Notes under the pieces: model-generated
Databases searched by the model: none
Seen by the model: the letters and a program-made list of their open reading frames with translations, nothing else
Told to the model about the DNA's origin: nothing
Translations under genes and position numbers: made by a program
Assembly: GCF_024721585.1 (NCBI RefSeq)
Contig: NZ_CP102629.1
Span: 2,118,501 to 2,182,500, forward strand
Direction of reading: 5' to 3'
Length of the DNA stretch: 64,000 nucleotides
Source of the DNA: Sphingomicrobium aestuariivivum
GTDB taxonomy: Bacteria; Pseudomonadota; Alphaproteobacteria; Sphingomonadales; Sphingomonadaceae
In this document: one piece after another, positions 33,035 to 44,648 of the stretch
Layout: the number at the start of each line of letters is the position of its first letter
How positions within the stretch are numbered: position 1 is the first letter of the stretch

Positions 33035-34444
33035 ATGACCCGCTACTTCCTTGCCGCGCTGCTCGCGCTCGTCGCCGCTCCTGCCGATGCGCAGAAGTTC
33101 CTCGTCCGCAACGTCACCGTCATCGACCTCGAAGGCGATCGCGGGCTTGCCGGGCAGGATGTTCGCATAAGTGACGGCAAGGTGGTCTCGATCTCTCCGC
33201 ATGACGATGCCGAGCTTGCCGACGAGAGCCACGTCATCGATGGCACGGGCCGTTATCTCATGCCCGCGCTCATCGATTCCCATGTCCACGTCCTGTCCGC
33301 CTTTAACGATGGCCCCGTGTCGAGCACCGACGTGACCGGGCAGCTCCTGCCGCGCTATCTTGGCTATGGCATTGTCGGCCTGCGCGACACCGGCACGGCG
33401 CTTAGCGAACTGCCGCGCCTGCGCTCGCTCATCGAGCGAGCCCCGCACGCGCCGGCCCTCATCGCCGCCGGCCCCGTGATCGACGGGGCGCGCAACCAGT
33501 GGACGAAGGACGTGGCAGTCAATGCCCCCGACGCGGCCACCGCGACCGCCGTGGCCAACCAGCTGGCGGACGCGGGTGTCGACTTCCTCAAAGTCTATGA
33601 CAACCTTCCTCCTGATGCGCATGCCGCCATTGGCGCCGTCGCCAGGGAGCGCGGCCTGCCGCTTGCCGGCCACATGATTTTCGGCCTCACCCCCGATGCC
33701 GCGATCGCCAACGGCCAGCGCTTTTTCGAACATGTCTACGTCAACATTGTCGACGATTGCTCGGACAATCCCGCGGATGCGCGGCTGCAGGTGCTGCAGG
33801 CCTGGTTCTCGGGCTGGGGCGCGAAGCTCGACAAGAACCGGCAATTCCTCGCTGCCCGGGACACAAAGGCTTGCGACGTCCTCTTCGGACGTTGGGCGGA
33901 GGCAGGGGTCGCCATCACACCCATGCTGACGATGGAATTGCCGACCAACCGCGTCGCGCTCCCGACCGGACGGCTCGCCGTGCACCGCCGCGCGATGGAC
34001 GGATGCAGCCGCAGTCTCGCCGGTGCCAATGCCATCGACCCGGTCGTGGCCGAAGCCGCGACCGGTGAACTGTTCGAAGTCGTTCGCCAGTTGCACGACG
34101 CAGGCGTTGCCATCCTTGCCGGTTCCGACAATGGCGGCGACTGCCGCGCCGACGGCTATGCCCTGCACCGCGAGCTCCAGTTGCTCGTCGAGGCCGGCCT
34201 GTCGCCGCGAGACGCGCTCGCCTCCGCAACTCGAGTTCCCGCACAGCGGCTCGGTTTCGAGGATCTCGGCCATCTCGCGCCGGGCGCGGCCGCCGAACTT
34301 CTGCTGCTCGACGGGAACCCGCTCGTCGATGTCGCCAACACGCTGCTAATCGCGGGCCTGTTCCACGATGGCGCTTTCCACGACGCCGCCACGCTCGCCG
34401 GCTGGCGCCACGGCGATCCCGCAGCCCCTCAGCCGAGCGAATAG
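33035..34444 (+). CDS. Secreted amidohydrolase family protein
   Basis: About 469 residues from the ATG at 33035, with a signal peptide ('FLAALLALVAAPADA'). Metal-dependent amidohydrolase features: 'LIDSHVHVLSA' (HxH), a Lys in 'VDFLKVYDNL' (possibly carboxylated), His in 'AGHMIFGL' and 'FFEHVYVNI', and Asp in 'ILAGSDNGGD'. The last segment 'LGHLAPGAAAELLLLDGNPL' type is typical of imidazolonepropionase/prolidase-like enzymes. Substrate unknown, probably a peptide or amide in the periplasm. Its 3' end overlaps the convergent thpR gene by 16 bases. Confidence 0.8.
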   Translation: MTRYFLAALLALVAAPADAQKFLVRNVTVIDLEGDRGLAGQDVRISDGKVVSISPHDDAELADESHVIDGTGRYLMPALIDSHVHVLSAFNDGPVSSTDVTGQLLPRYLGYGIVGLRDTGTALSELPRLRSLIERAPHAPALIAAGPVIDGARNQWTKDVAVNAPDAATATAVANQLADAGVDFLKVYDNLPPDAHAAIGAVARERGLPLAGHMIFGLTPDAAIANGQRFFEHVYVNIVDDCSDNPADARLQVLQAWFSGWGAKLDKNRQFLAARDTKACDVLFGRWAEAGVAITPMLTMELPTNRVALPTGRLAVHRRAMDGCSRSLAGANAIDPVVAEAATGELFEVVRQLHDAGVAILAGSDNGGDCRADGYALHRELQLLVEAGLSPRDALASATRVPAQRLGFEDLGHLAPGAAAELLLLDGNPLVDVANTLLIAGLFHDGAFHDAATLAGWRHGDPAAPQPSE

Positions 34445-34962
34445 CTCTCCACAACCTCGTAATGCGGTCCCATCCGGGTCAGCTCGCTCTCGAACAGCGT
34501 AAAGCGCTCGATCGTCACCGTCCGGCTGGCCAGTCCCGCCCAGCGCCCGGCCCATTGCCGCGCATCCACCGCGCCGCCCGACCAGCGGGCCAGCGTGACA
34601 TGGGGGAGGTAGGCGCGGCGTTCGGGCGGCAGTCCGCAGCGCTGCACGGCGCGATCCACCTTCTCGTGCAGCGCGTCGAGCGGCGCCTTGGGCACCAGCC
34701 TTGCCCACAGCGCGCCGCGCCGCCGGTGGTCGAAGATACCGACACCGTCGACCCGAACCTCGAGTGGCGGCGCGCGCAGGTCGCCGAGGGCCTCTACCAC
34801 GTCTGCCGCCACCGGACGCTCGACCTCGCCGATGAAACGCACGGTGCAGTGGAGCTGCTCTTCGGGTAGCCAGCGCAAGCCTTCGGGCCCGCCTTCCAAG
34901 GCCGGGGCAAGCGCATCGACCAGCGCTTCGGGCAGGGGCAAGGCGACGAACAGCCGGTGCAT
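34429..34962 (-). CDS. thpR: RNA 2',3'-cyclic phosphodiesterase
   Basis: A 177-residue 2H phosphoesterase starting at 34962 ('MHRLFVALPLPEALVDAL'); an upstream in-frame extension lacks family similarity. The two HxT motifs are 'EQLHCTVRFIGEV' and 'YLPHVTLARW'. It hydrolyses 2',3'-cyclic phosphate ends of RNA in the cytoplasm. Convergent overlap with the amidohydrolase gene, tail to tail. Confidence 0.88.
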   Translation of the reverse strand: MHRLFVALPLPEALVDALAPALEGGPEGLRWLPEEQLHCTVRFIGEVERPVAADVVEALGDLRAPPLEVRVDGVGIFDHRRRGALWARLVPKAPLDALHEKVDRAVQRCGLPPERRAYLPHVTLARWSGGAVDARQWAGRWAGLASRTVTIERFTLFESELTRMGPHYEVVESYSLG

Positions 34963-35095
34963 GCCTCCTCTCCTAGTCGAAAAGACGGGCCGCGCGTATC
35001 CGGTTTCGCTTGAAATCGGAGCGATCAGGCCCGATATTCCCCCTCGTAACGTCATCGTGTTCGGCCTTCCCGGGGGGAGGCGGAGAGGAGAAAAA

Positions 35096-35839
35096 ATGGC
35101 TAATCAGTTCGACGAGCGCACGCGCATGGGGTTCGACCCCGCCGCGACGACCAGCGTTCCGCGCGCCGCGCGTGATGCGGGCCTGCGCAAATATATGCTC
35201 AGCGTCTACAATTACATGGCGTCGGGCGTGCTCCTGACCGGCATCGTCGCGATGCTCTTCTACAGCTCGGGCATGGCCGCGAGCGTCTTCATGGGCGGCG
35301 GCCTGCTGCCGTGGGTCATCATCCTCTCGCCGCTCGCCATCGTCTTCGCGATGAGCTTCGGCCAGAACCGCATGTCGACCGGCACGCTCCACCTGCTCTT
35401 CTGGTCCTTCGCGACCCTGATGGGCCTGTCGATGAGCACCATCTTCCTGCGCTACACGGGCATCTCGATCGCGCAGACCTTCTTCGCCGTGACCGCCGCC
35501 TTCGCGGGCCTGTCGCTTTACGGCTACACCACCAAGAAGGACCTGTCGGGCTGGGGCACCTTCCTCATCATGGGTGTCGTCGGCATCCTCGTGGCGATGC
35601 TGCTCAACGCCTTCATCTTCCAGTCGGGTGCGATGAACATGGCGATCAGCGCCATCGGCGTCCTGATCTTCGCCGGCCTCACTGCCTATGACACGCAGAA
35701 GATCAAGTCGATGTACGCCTATGTCGCGCACAATTCGGACCTGATGAGCCGCGTGGTCATCATGGGCGCGCTCAACCTCTATCTCGACTTCATCAACATG
35801 TTCCAGTTCCTGCTCAGCTTCATGGGCAGCCAGGAATAG
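35096..35839 (+). CDS. Bax inhibitor-1/YccA family membrane protein
   Basis: A 247-residue protein with a polar N-terminus and seven predicted transmembrane helices ('VLLTGIVAMLFYSSGM', 'LPWVIILSPLAIVFAMSF' and others), including the family's Asp-containing last segment 'FAGLTAYDTQKIK'. Family members act as calcium/proton leak channels or modulate membrane proteases. AGAGGAG precedes the ATG at 35096. Ends at a strong terminator. Confidence 0.9.
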   Translation: MANQFDERTRMGFDPAATTSVPRAARDAGLRKYMLSVYNYMASGVLLTGIVAMLFYSSGMAASVFMGGGLLPWVIILSPLAIVFAMSFGQNRMSTGTLHLLFWSFATLMGLSMSTIFLRYTGISIAQTFFAVTAAFAGLSLYGYTTKKDLSGWGTFLIMGVVGILVAMLLNAFIFQSGAMNMAISAIGVLIFAGLTAYDTQKIKSMYAYVAHNSDLMSRVVIMGALNLYLDFINMFQFLLSFMGSQE

Positions 35840-35861
35840 AGATCGAAGTTTCGAATTATCG

Positions 35862-35892
35862 AAGGCCCGGCGAGCGATTGCCGGGCCTTTTT
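35862..35892 (+). terminator. Intrinsic terminator after the BI-1 gene
   Basis: AAGGCCCGGC (35862-35871) pairs perfectly with GCCGGGCCTT (35880-35889), 10 bp, with an 8-base loop and ending in TTTTT. Strong. Confidence 0.9.
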
Positions 35893-35956
35893 CGTTAGAG
35901 TAACGTTCAGCGAATGCGCCCTAGCCTCGGCGCGCTGGGATTTCAGGGAGACGACC

Positions 35957-36355
35957 GTGCTGCTGACCGCTATCGCCCTTGCCACCTCGCCGACGCCGAC
36001 AGGTGTGACCGATGAACCCTTCAACTTGGTGGTCTCGGTACGGGACGAGGAATGGCGCGATACGATCACCACTTTCTCGCGGCCTGTTTTCGCCGAAAGG
36101 GTTCACCGCACCGATCTTCGCTGTGATCTGAAGCGCACCTTTTGCGAGCGCTCGATGGACGCCTACGTAAGCGGCAGCGAGCTGGTGCGCCGCGTCCATA
36201 TCAATGTGCGCGAGTGGGACGGCGAGGTATGGCGCATCATTGCCACGCCCGTGGTGACGCTGCCCAAGGGCGAAAGCGAAGCGCGCATCGAAGTTGAAGG
36301 CATGAGCATGTTCGTCAGGCTGAGCGACCGCGCACTCGAGCCGCAGACGATCTAG
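35957..36355 (+). CDS. Hypothetical small exported protein
   Basis: A 132-residue protein beginning with GTG (35957), preceded by AGGGAG at eight bases. A short hydrophobic N-terminus ('LLTAIALATSPTPTG') may be a signal peptide. The rest is beta-rich and polar with two Cys ('LRCDLKRTFCERSMD') that could form a disulfide in the periplasm. No family recognised. The stop overlaps the convergent glutathione transferase gene by four bases. Confidence 0.55.
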   Translation: MLLTAIALATSPTPTGVTDEPFNLVVSVRDEEWRDTITTFSRPVFAERVHRTDLRCDLKRTFCERSMDAYVSGSELVRRVHINVREWDGEVWRIIATPVVTLPKGESEARIEVEGMSMFVRLSDRALEPQTI

Positions 36356-36978
36356 TCTTCCTGCGCTTCGGCGATCAGCTTCATGTCGATCGCCCGTGCC
36401 TGCCTCGCCGCCTCGCGGTCGGTCGAGCGTTCGGCGTAGGCGCGCAGGGCGGGACGGTCCTCGACCGTGCCGAACTGCAAACCCCAGGCGACCTGGCTGC
36501 CAAGATAGACATCGGCCATCGTGAAGCGCTCGCCCGCGGCAAAATCGCTGTCCGAGAAATGCTGTTCGATCACGTCCATGACGAGACCATAGTGGCCATA
36601 GCCGACCATGCCGCGCTTTTGCGGATCGTCGGGCACCTCAAAGCCCATCGACCGGTTTACGACCGCCTGTTCGAGCGGGCCCGCCGCAAAGAATAGCCAG
36701 CGATAATAAGCCGCGCGCTCGGCGTCGGTCGGCAACAGGCCGGCATCGGGATGCGTCTCGGCGAGATAGTGGCAGATTGCCGCGCATTCGGTGACGATCC
36801 TTCCGTCATGCGTGATCGCCGGCACTTTTCCCATCGGGTTGATGCTGGCCAAATAGTCGCCCTTCATCTCCTCGCCATAGGAGATGATGCTGGTTTCATA
36901 GTCCGCGCCGACCTCGTGCAGCGCCCAACGAACGATGCCGCCGCGCGACATGGGATTGGTGTAGAAGGTGATGGCCAT
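36352..36978 (-). CDS. Glutathione S-transferase family protein
   Basis: A 208-residue cytoplasmic GST. N-terminal thioredoxin-like domain with 'TFYTNPMSRGGIVRWAL' (the catalytic Ser/Tyr region), cis-Pro and glutathione site in 'GKVPAITHDG' and 'IVTECAAICHYLAE'. C-terminal helical domain with 'RFTMADVYLGSQVAW' (N-capping box, Asp). Substrate unknown. Confidence 0.87.
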   Translation of the reverse strand: MAITFYTNPMSRGGIVRWALHEVGADYETSIISYGEEMKGDYLASINPMGKVPAITHDGRIVTECAAICHYLAETHPDAGLLPTDAERAAYYRWLFFAAGPLEQAVVNRSMGFEVPDDPQKRGMVGYGHYGLVMDVIEQHFSDSDFAAGERFTMADVYLGSQVAWGLQFGTVEDRPALRAYAERSTDREAARQARAIDMKLIAEAQED

Positions 36979-37029
36979 GCTGCTCTCCTATTATGCCTTC
37001 CCATGCGCGCGGCGACAGTTGCGGGCGAC

Positions 37030-38682
37030 CTAGTCGCGCTCGGCGGCGCTGGCGTCGCGAATGGCCTTGAATTCGCTGCCTTCGGCCCAGTTGGGCCAGT
37101 CCTCGCCATTGGCCAGCGTGGTCGCGACGCGGTGGATGAAGAGCATGTCCGACGTGATGCCGTCGAAGCGCCAGTCGGCCGACCATTCGTCGCTCGCCTG
37201 ATGGTAATGGTTGGCGACATAGTCGCGCGCCAGCTCGGTCGCGCGCTCGGCGCCACCCTCGGTGAGCTGCTGGCCCGAGCGATAGCTTACCGCGGGCACG
37301 CCGACCTGCGCGAAGGGGAAGTGGTCGGAGCGGAAGAAGCCGCCTGCCTCGGGGCGCGGATCGGGCGCGAAGGTGCGACCCAGCGCCTCGCCTTCCTCGA
37401 TCATCAGGTCGAGAAGGCCGAGCCGCGCCGTCCCGCTGATCGAGAAATCGCTCGCCGGGCCGAACACGCCGAGGCTGTCGGTGTTGATCACCCCGACGGT
37501 GCGGCTCAGCGGATAGAGCGGGTTTGCGGCATAATATTTGGAGCCGAGCAGCCCGCGCTCCTCCGCGCCGACAGCGAGGAAGACGAGGCTGCGTTTCGCG
37601 CCACCCTTCTCGGCAAAGGCCCGTGCCTGCTCGATCAGCGCGGCGGTGCCGGTCGCATTGTCGAGCGCGCCGTTATAGACCGCATCGCCTTCCTCTGCGG
37701 GATCCTCGACCATGCCGAGATGGTCGTGGTGCGCGGTGAAGACGACATATTCGTCCGCGCGCTCCGAACCCGGCAGGACGCCGACGACATTCTTGGCCGC
37801 GATCTGCTCCTGCCGCGCCAGCAGCGTGGCGTCGATGGTGGTGCCGAGCGGCATCGGCTGGAAGTCCTTGCGCCGTGCTGCCGCCTTCACCGCCTCGAGG
37901 CTGGTGCCATTGGCCGCGAAGATACGCTCGGCAAGGTCGCTGTGCATCCAGCCCTCGAGCCCGGCATGCGCGGCCTTGGGGTCCTCGCGGACGATGTCGA
38001 AGGTCTGCTCGTTGCCATTGGCGACGACGCCCCACGGGTAGCTCGCCGGGACGGTCTCGTGGATCACCAGGACGCCCGCCGCGCCGCGCCGCGCGGCTTC
38101 CTCATATTTGTAGGTCCAGCGACCGTAATAGGTCATTTCCGGCCCACCGAAATCGCCTTCGCCGCCCTCGAAATCGGGGTCGTTGACGAGCATCACCAGC
38201 ACCTTGCCGCTAAGGTCCTGGTCCTTGTAGTCCGACCAGCCGCGCTCGGGCGCATGGGTGCCGTAGCCGACGAAGACCAGTTCGACGTCCTGCAGCTCGA
38301 CCTGTGCCTCGCCGTTGATCGGCGCGCGCACCGCCACGTCCTCGTTCTGGACGAGCATCACGTCCTCGCCGCCGATGTTCATCTCGACGAGCGGGGTGTC
38401 GACCATCGTCGAGCGGGCGAGCACCACGTCCTGCGTCCATTCGCGGCTGCCATCGGCGCGAAGGTCGCCGCCCGGCTGGAGACCGGCGGCGGCGAAGGCA
38501 CCCATCAGATAGGCGACCGTCTTGTCCTCGCCCGCCGTGCCCGGCGCGCGGCCCTCGAACCAGTCGGCGGACATGGTCCGCACATGGGTCGACAGTCGTG
38601 CTTCCGAAAATTCGGGATCGTGGGCAAGGGCAGGGGTCGCGATCAGGGCCAGCGCCGAGGCGCCGAGAAAGAGGCGGGTCAT
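37030..38682 (-). CDS. Secreted M28 family zinc peptidase
   Basis: A 550-residue aminopeptidase-like enzyme with a signal peptide ('LGASALALIATPALAHD'). A PA domain lies at about 130-270. M28 metal ligands are visible: His/Asp in 'VVFTAHHDHLGM', Asp in 'GALDNATGTAAL', Glu-Glu in 'VGAEERGLLGSKY', Asp in 'GVINTDSLGVF' and His in 'RSDHFPFAQVGVP'. Length fits the PA-inserted family members. It is 70 bases downstream of the S9 peptidase gene and may share its transcript (nutrient peptide breakdown in the periplasm). Confidence 0.9.
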   Translation of the reverse strand: MTRLFLGASALALIATPALAHDPEFSEARLSTHVRTMSADWFEGRAPGTAGEDKTVAYLMGAFAAAGLQPGGDLRADGSREWTQDVVLARSTMVDTPLVEMNIGGEDVMLVQNEDVAVRAPINGEAQVELQDVELVFVGYGTHAPERGWSDYKDQDLSGKVLVMLVNDPDFEGGEGDFGGPEMTYYGRWTYKYEEAARRGAAGVLVIHETVPASYPWGVVANGNEQTFDIVREDPKAAHAGLEGWMHSDLAERIFAANGTSLEAVKAAARRKDFQPMPLGTTIDATLLARQEQIAAKNVVGVLPGSERADEYVVFTAHHDHLGMVEDPAEEGDAVYNGALDNATGTAALIEQARAFAEKGGAKRSLVFLAVGAEERGLLGSKYYAANPLYPLSRTVGVINTDSLGVFGPASDFSISGTARLGLLDLMIEEGEALGRTFAPDPRPEAGGFFRSDHFPFAQVGVPAVSYRSGQQLTEGGAERATELARDYVANHYHQASDEWSADWRFDGITSDMLFIHRVATTLANGEDWPNWAEGSEFKAIRDASAAERD

Positions 38683-38752
38683 GGGTCGGGTCTCTCCGTG
38701 AAATGGTTCGACCCGACCTTAGTGACTGACGCCGGAAAGGGAAGGCGAGCCC

Positions 38753-40792
38753 TTAGTCCCGCGTCCGATATTTCTCGAACCAGGCGATGACCGCCGCCGT
38801 CTTGGCCGCCTGCTGCGACGGGCTCATCGTGAGGTCGCTGTGGCTGGCTCCCGGCGTCACCATCAGCGCCGTATCGACGCCCCGCAATTTGAGCGCGCCG
38901 TAGAATTGCTCGGCCTCGCTGCGCGGGGTGCGATAATCCTCGTCCGACACGATCATCAGCGTCGGCGTGGTGACATTCTCCATGTTCACCAGCGGCGAGC
39001 GGTTCCAATAGTCCATCGGCCGCTCCCACGGCTGGCCCTTCATCCAATAGGGGCCGAAGAAAGCGATGGCGTCGCTCATCAAAGCCATGCTGGTCCAGTT
39101 GATCACGGGCTTGTAGCTCGCCGCCGCGGCAAAGCGGTCGGTCTTGCCCACCATCCACGCGGTAAGGATGCCGCCGCCCGACCCGCCGGTGACAAAAAGA
39201 TTGTCGGGATCGGCATAGCCTGCGGCGACGGCGGCATCGACCGCGGCCATCAGCTCGTCATGGTTGGAGATGGGATAATTTCCCTCGATCCGCTGGGCAA
39301 AGGCATCGCCATAGCCGGTCGAGCCGCCGGGATTGGCAAAGACGGTGGCATAGCCCGCCGCGGCATATTGCTGGTAATCGGAAGAGAACCACGGGCCGTA
39401 GGCCGCATAGGGGCCGCCGTGAATCTCGAGGATCGTCGGCACCGGCGTGCCCGGCGGGGTGCCGGGCGGCAGCACGATCCACGTCGGGATGGGCGTGCCG
39501 TCGGCCGCGCGGACGGTCAGTTCCTTCGTTTCGCCGAGCGTCTTGCCGGCAAGGAACATGTCGTTGAGCGCAGTCAGTCGCCGCACCCGATCGCCGTCGT
39601 AGAGCGCGATATCGCTCGGCCGCATGGTCGAACCGGTGGTGAAGGCGATCCGCCCCTTGTCCGAGACCGACCACTGCCCGCCCGCATAGGGGCGCGAATA
39701 ATAGGCATCGGCCAGCGTCATCCCGAGCGGCTTCAGGCGCCCGTCGCCGCGGGGGTCGACCTCGGCCAGCCGGTAGCCGCCATCTTCCTGATAGCCGACA
39801 ACCATCCCGTCACGGGTCCATTCGAGACTCGTGAAATCGCGGTCCTCGGTCGCCAGCAAGCGCCGCTTTCCCGACCCGTCCGCGCCCATGAGCCACAGCC
39901 CCGATGGCTGGTAGGCGCGCTTGTCGTCGTCATGGCCGAGATAGGCGATGTGGCGCCCGTCGGGCGAGACCTGCGGGCTGCCGTCGGGACCGTCGCGGTC
40001 GGTCAGCGCCGTAATCGTCCCGTAATCCAGCCCCACCGCATAGATTTCGCTGTCGAGCGGATCGAGCTCCCAGTCATCCTCGCGATTGCCCGAGATGAGG
40101 ATGGTGCGCCCGTCAGGCATCCATTCGAGCGCGCCGCCATGATGCTTGTCGCCAAAGGTCATCTGGCGCGGTGCCCCGCCGTCGGCATCGATCACGAACA
40201 GCTGGGTGTAGCCGGTCTTGAGATAGCCGGCCCCGTCGAAGCGATACATCACCCTGTCGGTGATCCTCGCGGGCTCGGCCCATTCGGCGCCCTCGGGCTT
40301 GGAAAGCGGCTTGCCAAGCGTCACGCCTTCACCCGGCACATGGGCGGTGAAGGCGATACGGCTGCCGTCGGGCGACCAGGCCATGCTCTGCGGCGGCTCG
40401 GCCATCCTTGTCAGCGCGCTCGACAGGCCGGTGCCGAGCCAATGCACCATCAACGTGGGCGGGCCGTCGCCGTCGCTCGCGACATAGGCGAGTCGCTCGC
40501 CATCGGGCGACCAGCGCGGGCTCGAACCTCCGGCCAGCGCCACTTCGCGCCCGTTCGCCGTATCGATCATCCAGATGTGGCTCTTCACCCCGTCCGACAT
40601 GATGTCATTGGCGCGGCGAACATAGGCGATGCGGCTGCCGTCGGGACTGATCTGCGGGCTGGTCCCGATGGTCAGCTTGAACAAGTCGGCGCCGGTGAAG
40701 CGCGGATCGGGCGCGGCGGCGTCCTGAGCGCCAAGCGGCTGGACCGCGACCAGCGCGGCGGCGAGGGTGAGCGAAAGACGGGTAAAATGCAT
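38753..40792 (-). CDS. S9 family prolyl oligopeptidase-type peptidase, secreted
   Basis: A 679-residue protein with a signal peptide ('LAAALVAVQPLGAQD'). A beta-propeller from WD40/TolB-like repeats ('GTSPQISPDGSRIAYVRR', 'SPRWSPDGERLAYVAS', 'GSPQVSPDGRHIAYLG') covers about 30-430. The alpha/beta hydrolase domain follows with Ser in 'FVTGGSGGGILTAW', Asp in 'MIVSDEDYRTPR' and His in 'TPGASHSDLT'. Cleaves short peptides, probably dipeptidyl- or acylaminoacyl-peptidase-like. A hairpin (40801-40817) precedes its start. Confidence 0.9.
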   Translation of the reverse strand: MHFTRLSLTLAAALVAVQPLGAQDAAAPDPRFTGADLFKLTIGTSPQISPDGSRIAYVRRANDIMSDGVKSHIWMIDTANGREVALAGGSSPRWSPDGERLAYVASDGDGPPTLMVHWLGTGLSSALTRMAEPPQSMAWSPDGSRIAFTAHVPGEGVTLGKPLSKPEGAEWAEPARITDRVMYRFDGAGYLKTGYTQLFVIDADGGAPRQMTFGDKHHGGALEWMPDGRTILISGNREDDWELDPLDSEIYAVGLDYGTITALTDRDGPDGSPQVSPDGRHIAYLGHDDDKRAYQPSGLWLMGADGSGKRRLLATEDRDFTSLEWTRDGMVVGYQEDGGYRLAEVDPRGDGRLKPLGMTLADAYYSRPYAGGQWSVSDKGRIAFTTGSTMRPSDIALYDGDRVRRLTALNDMFLAGKTLGETKELTVRAADGTPIPTWIVLPPGTPPGTPVPTILEIHGGPYAAYGPWFSSDYQQYAAAGYATVFANPGGSTGYGDAFAQRIEGNYPISNHDELMAAVDAAVAAGYADPDNLFVTGGSGGGILTAWMVGKTDRFAAAASYKPVINWTSMALMSDAIAFFGPYWMKGQPWERPMDYWNRSPLVNMENVTTPTLMIVSDEDYRTPRSEAEQFYGALKLRGVDTALMVTPGASHSDLTMSPSQQAAKTAAVIAWFEKYRTRD

Positions 40793-40800
40793 ATGTCGGC

Positions 40801-40817
40801 CCCCTGATTGTCAGGGG
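40801..40817 (-). repeat. Perfect hairpin between clpA and the S9 peptidase gene
   Basis: CCCCTGA-TTG-TCAGGGG, a 7-bp stem with a 3-base loop, eight bases ahead of the S9 peptidase start. On the minus strand the 3' arm carries AGGGG, the only purine-rich ribosome-site candidate, so folding could mask it. It could instead mark the clpA mRNA 3' end, but no T-run follows. Confidence 0.45.
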
Positions 40818-40859
40818 ACCGACACAAGCATGGATCAATGAAGATGACTAGGGGAGGGG

Positions 40860-43220
<2,361 letters not shown>

Positions 43221-43292
43221 GAAATAATCTCCTTACCCGTTCAACATCGGGTGGCGGTGGCGGGTTTCAAGGGCGGGCGAAGGGACAGGGGC

Positions 43293-43487
43293 TCAGCCCT
43301 TCCTGAACAGCGCGTCGGCGGCCGACATGTGGCTCGTCTTGCCTGACTTGTGGGCCTTCACCCGCTCGATCTCGGCCTCGAGCCGGCGCACCCTTGCATC
43401 CAGTTCCTCGACGCTCAGGGGATCGAGATCCTCTTTGCCGAGCTCCACGATCGGCTCGCCCGGCTTGAAATCGTCTTCATCGTCCAT
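43293..43487 (-). CDS. DUF1192 family protein
   Basis: A 64-residue acidic/helical protein. The DUF1192 signature is 'LDPLSVEELDARVRRLEAEI' followed by 'ERVKAHKSGKTSHMSAAD', a short coiled coil. Typical of alphaproteobacteria, role unknown. It lies upstream of clpA on the same strand and is divergent from the quinone oxidoreductase. Confidence 0.8.
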   Translation of the reverse strand: MDDEDDFKPGEPIVELGKEDLDPLSVEELDARVRRLEAEIERVKAHKSGKTSHMSAADALFRKG

Positions 43488-43555
43488 GGCCCCAGCGTTG
43501 ACCCGCCGCCGCGCGCTGTCAATAAGGCGACTCCGGCCATTTAGGGGGTGAGACG

Positions 43556-44545
43556 ATGGCGAGTGACCTGCCCGAGACGATGCGTTGCGTGACCAGCCCC
43601 GAACCGGGCCGGCTGGAGCTCGTCGAGCGCCCGCTGCCGCAGCCCGGCCCCGGCGAGTTGCTCGTTCGCGTCGCCGCCGCGGGCGTCAACCGCCCCGATC
43701 TTCTCCAGGTGAAAGGCGTCTATCCCCCGCCCGAAGGCGCGAGCGACGTGCTCGGCCTCGAACTGGCGGGCGAAGTCGTCGCTGCCGGCGAGGGCTGCGA
43801 CACGCCGCTCGGCGCGCGCGTCTGCGGCCTCGTCGCCGGCGGCGCCTATGCCGAATATTGCCTCCTGCCCGAGGGCACCGCGCTGCCCGTTCCCGAGACG
43901 CTGCGGATGGAAGAGGCCGCGGCCATGCCCGAGACGCTCTTCACCGTCTGGACCAACCTCTTTGAACGCGGCTTCGCCGCCGAGGGCGACATCGCGCTCG
44001 TCCATGGCGGGACCAGCGGCATCGGCACCATGGCGATCAAGCTATGCCGCCTGTTCGGCGTGACCATCATCGTCACCTGCGGCTCGGAGGAAAAGGTCGA
44101 GGCCGCGCTCGACGCGGGCGCCCATGCCGCGATCAATTACAACACCGAAGATTTCGTCGACCGCGTGAAGGACATCACCGAGGGTCGCGGCGTCGACATC
44201 GTCCTCGACATGGTCGGCGGCGATTATGTCGCGCGCAACATCAGCTGCATGGCCGACGAGGGGCGCCACGTCTCCATCGCTTTCCAACGCGGCGCAGAGG
44301 CAAGCATCTCCATCGTCCAGATCATGCGCCGCCGCCTGACCCTCACCGGCTCCACGCTGCGTGCCCGCAGCTTGCGCTTCAAGACGATGGTCGCCGACGA
44401 ATTGCGCGCCCATGTGTGGAATTTCGTCGAGGGCGGGCGCCTGCGCCCCGTCATGGACGAGCGCTTCCCGCTCTCGGACGTCGAGGCCGCGCATGCCCGC
44501 ATGGCGGCGGGCGAACATGTCGGCAAGATCGTCCTCGAGCCCTGA
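43556..44545 (+). CDS. NAD(P)H quinone oxidoreductase, PIG3 family
   Basis: A 329-residue MDR-superfamily enzyme without zinc ligands. GroES-like part: 'AAAGVNRPDLLQVKGVYPPP', 'GLELAGEVVAAGEG'. Rossmann part: 'ALVHGGTSGIGTMAIKL' (NADPH loop) and 'VDIVLDMVGGDYVARN'. This pattern matches the TIGR02824 (PIG3-like) quinone oxidoreductases, which reduce quinones with NADPH in the cytoplasm. A terminator-like hairpin follows. Confidence 0.9.
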   Translation: MASDLPETMRCVTSPEPGRLELVERPLPQPGPGELLVRVAAAGVNRPDLLQVKGVYPPPEGASDVLGLELAGEVVAAGEGCDTPLGARVCGLVAGGAYAEYCLLPEGTALPVPETLRMEEAAAMPETLFTVWTNLFERGFAAEGDIALVHGGTSGIGTMAIKLCRLFGVTIIVTCGSEEKVEAALDAGAHAAINYNTEDFVDRVKDITEGRGVDIVLDMVGGDYVARNISCMADEGRHVSIAFQRGAEASISIVQIMRRRLTLTGSTLRARSLRFKTMVADELRAHVWNFVEGGRLRPVMDERFPLSDVEAAHARMAAGEHVGKIVLEP

Positions 44546-44601
44546 GTCGTGGCGACTTGAATAAGGCGCAATAAAGGCGTAAATCGCTCCCCAACATAAC
44601 C

Positions 44602-44630
44602 GGCCGCTCCGAAAAGGGGCGGCCCTTTCT
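44602..44630 (+). terminator. Hairpin between quinone oxidoreductase and trcR genes
   Basis: GGCCGCTCC (44602-44610) pairs with GGGGCGGCC (44616-44624), 9 bp with one T-G pair, loop GAAAA, followed by CTTTCTATTT. Likely intrinsic terminator or leader hairpin for the next gene. Confidence 0.6.
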
Positions 44631-44648
44631 ATTTCTGAGGAGCCGATC

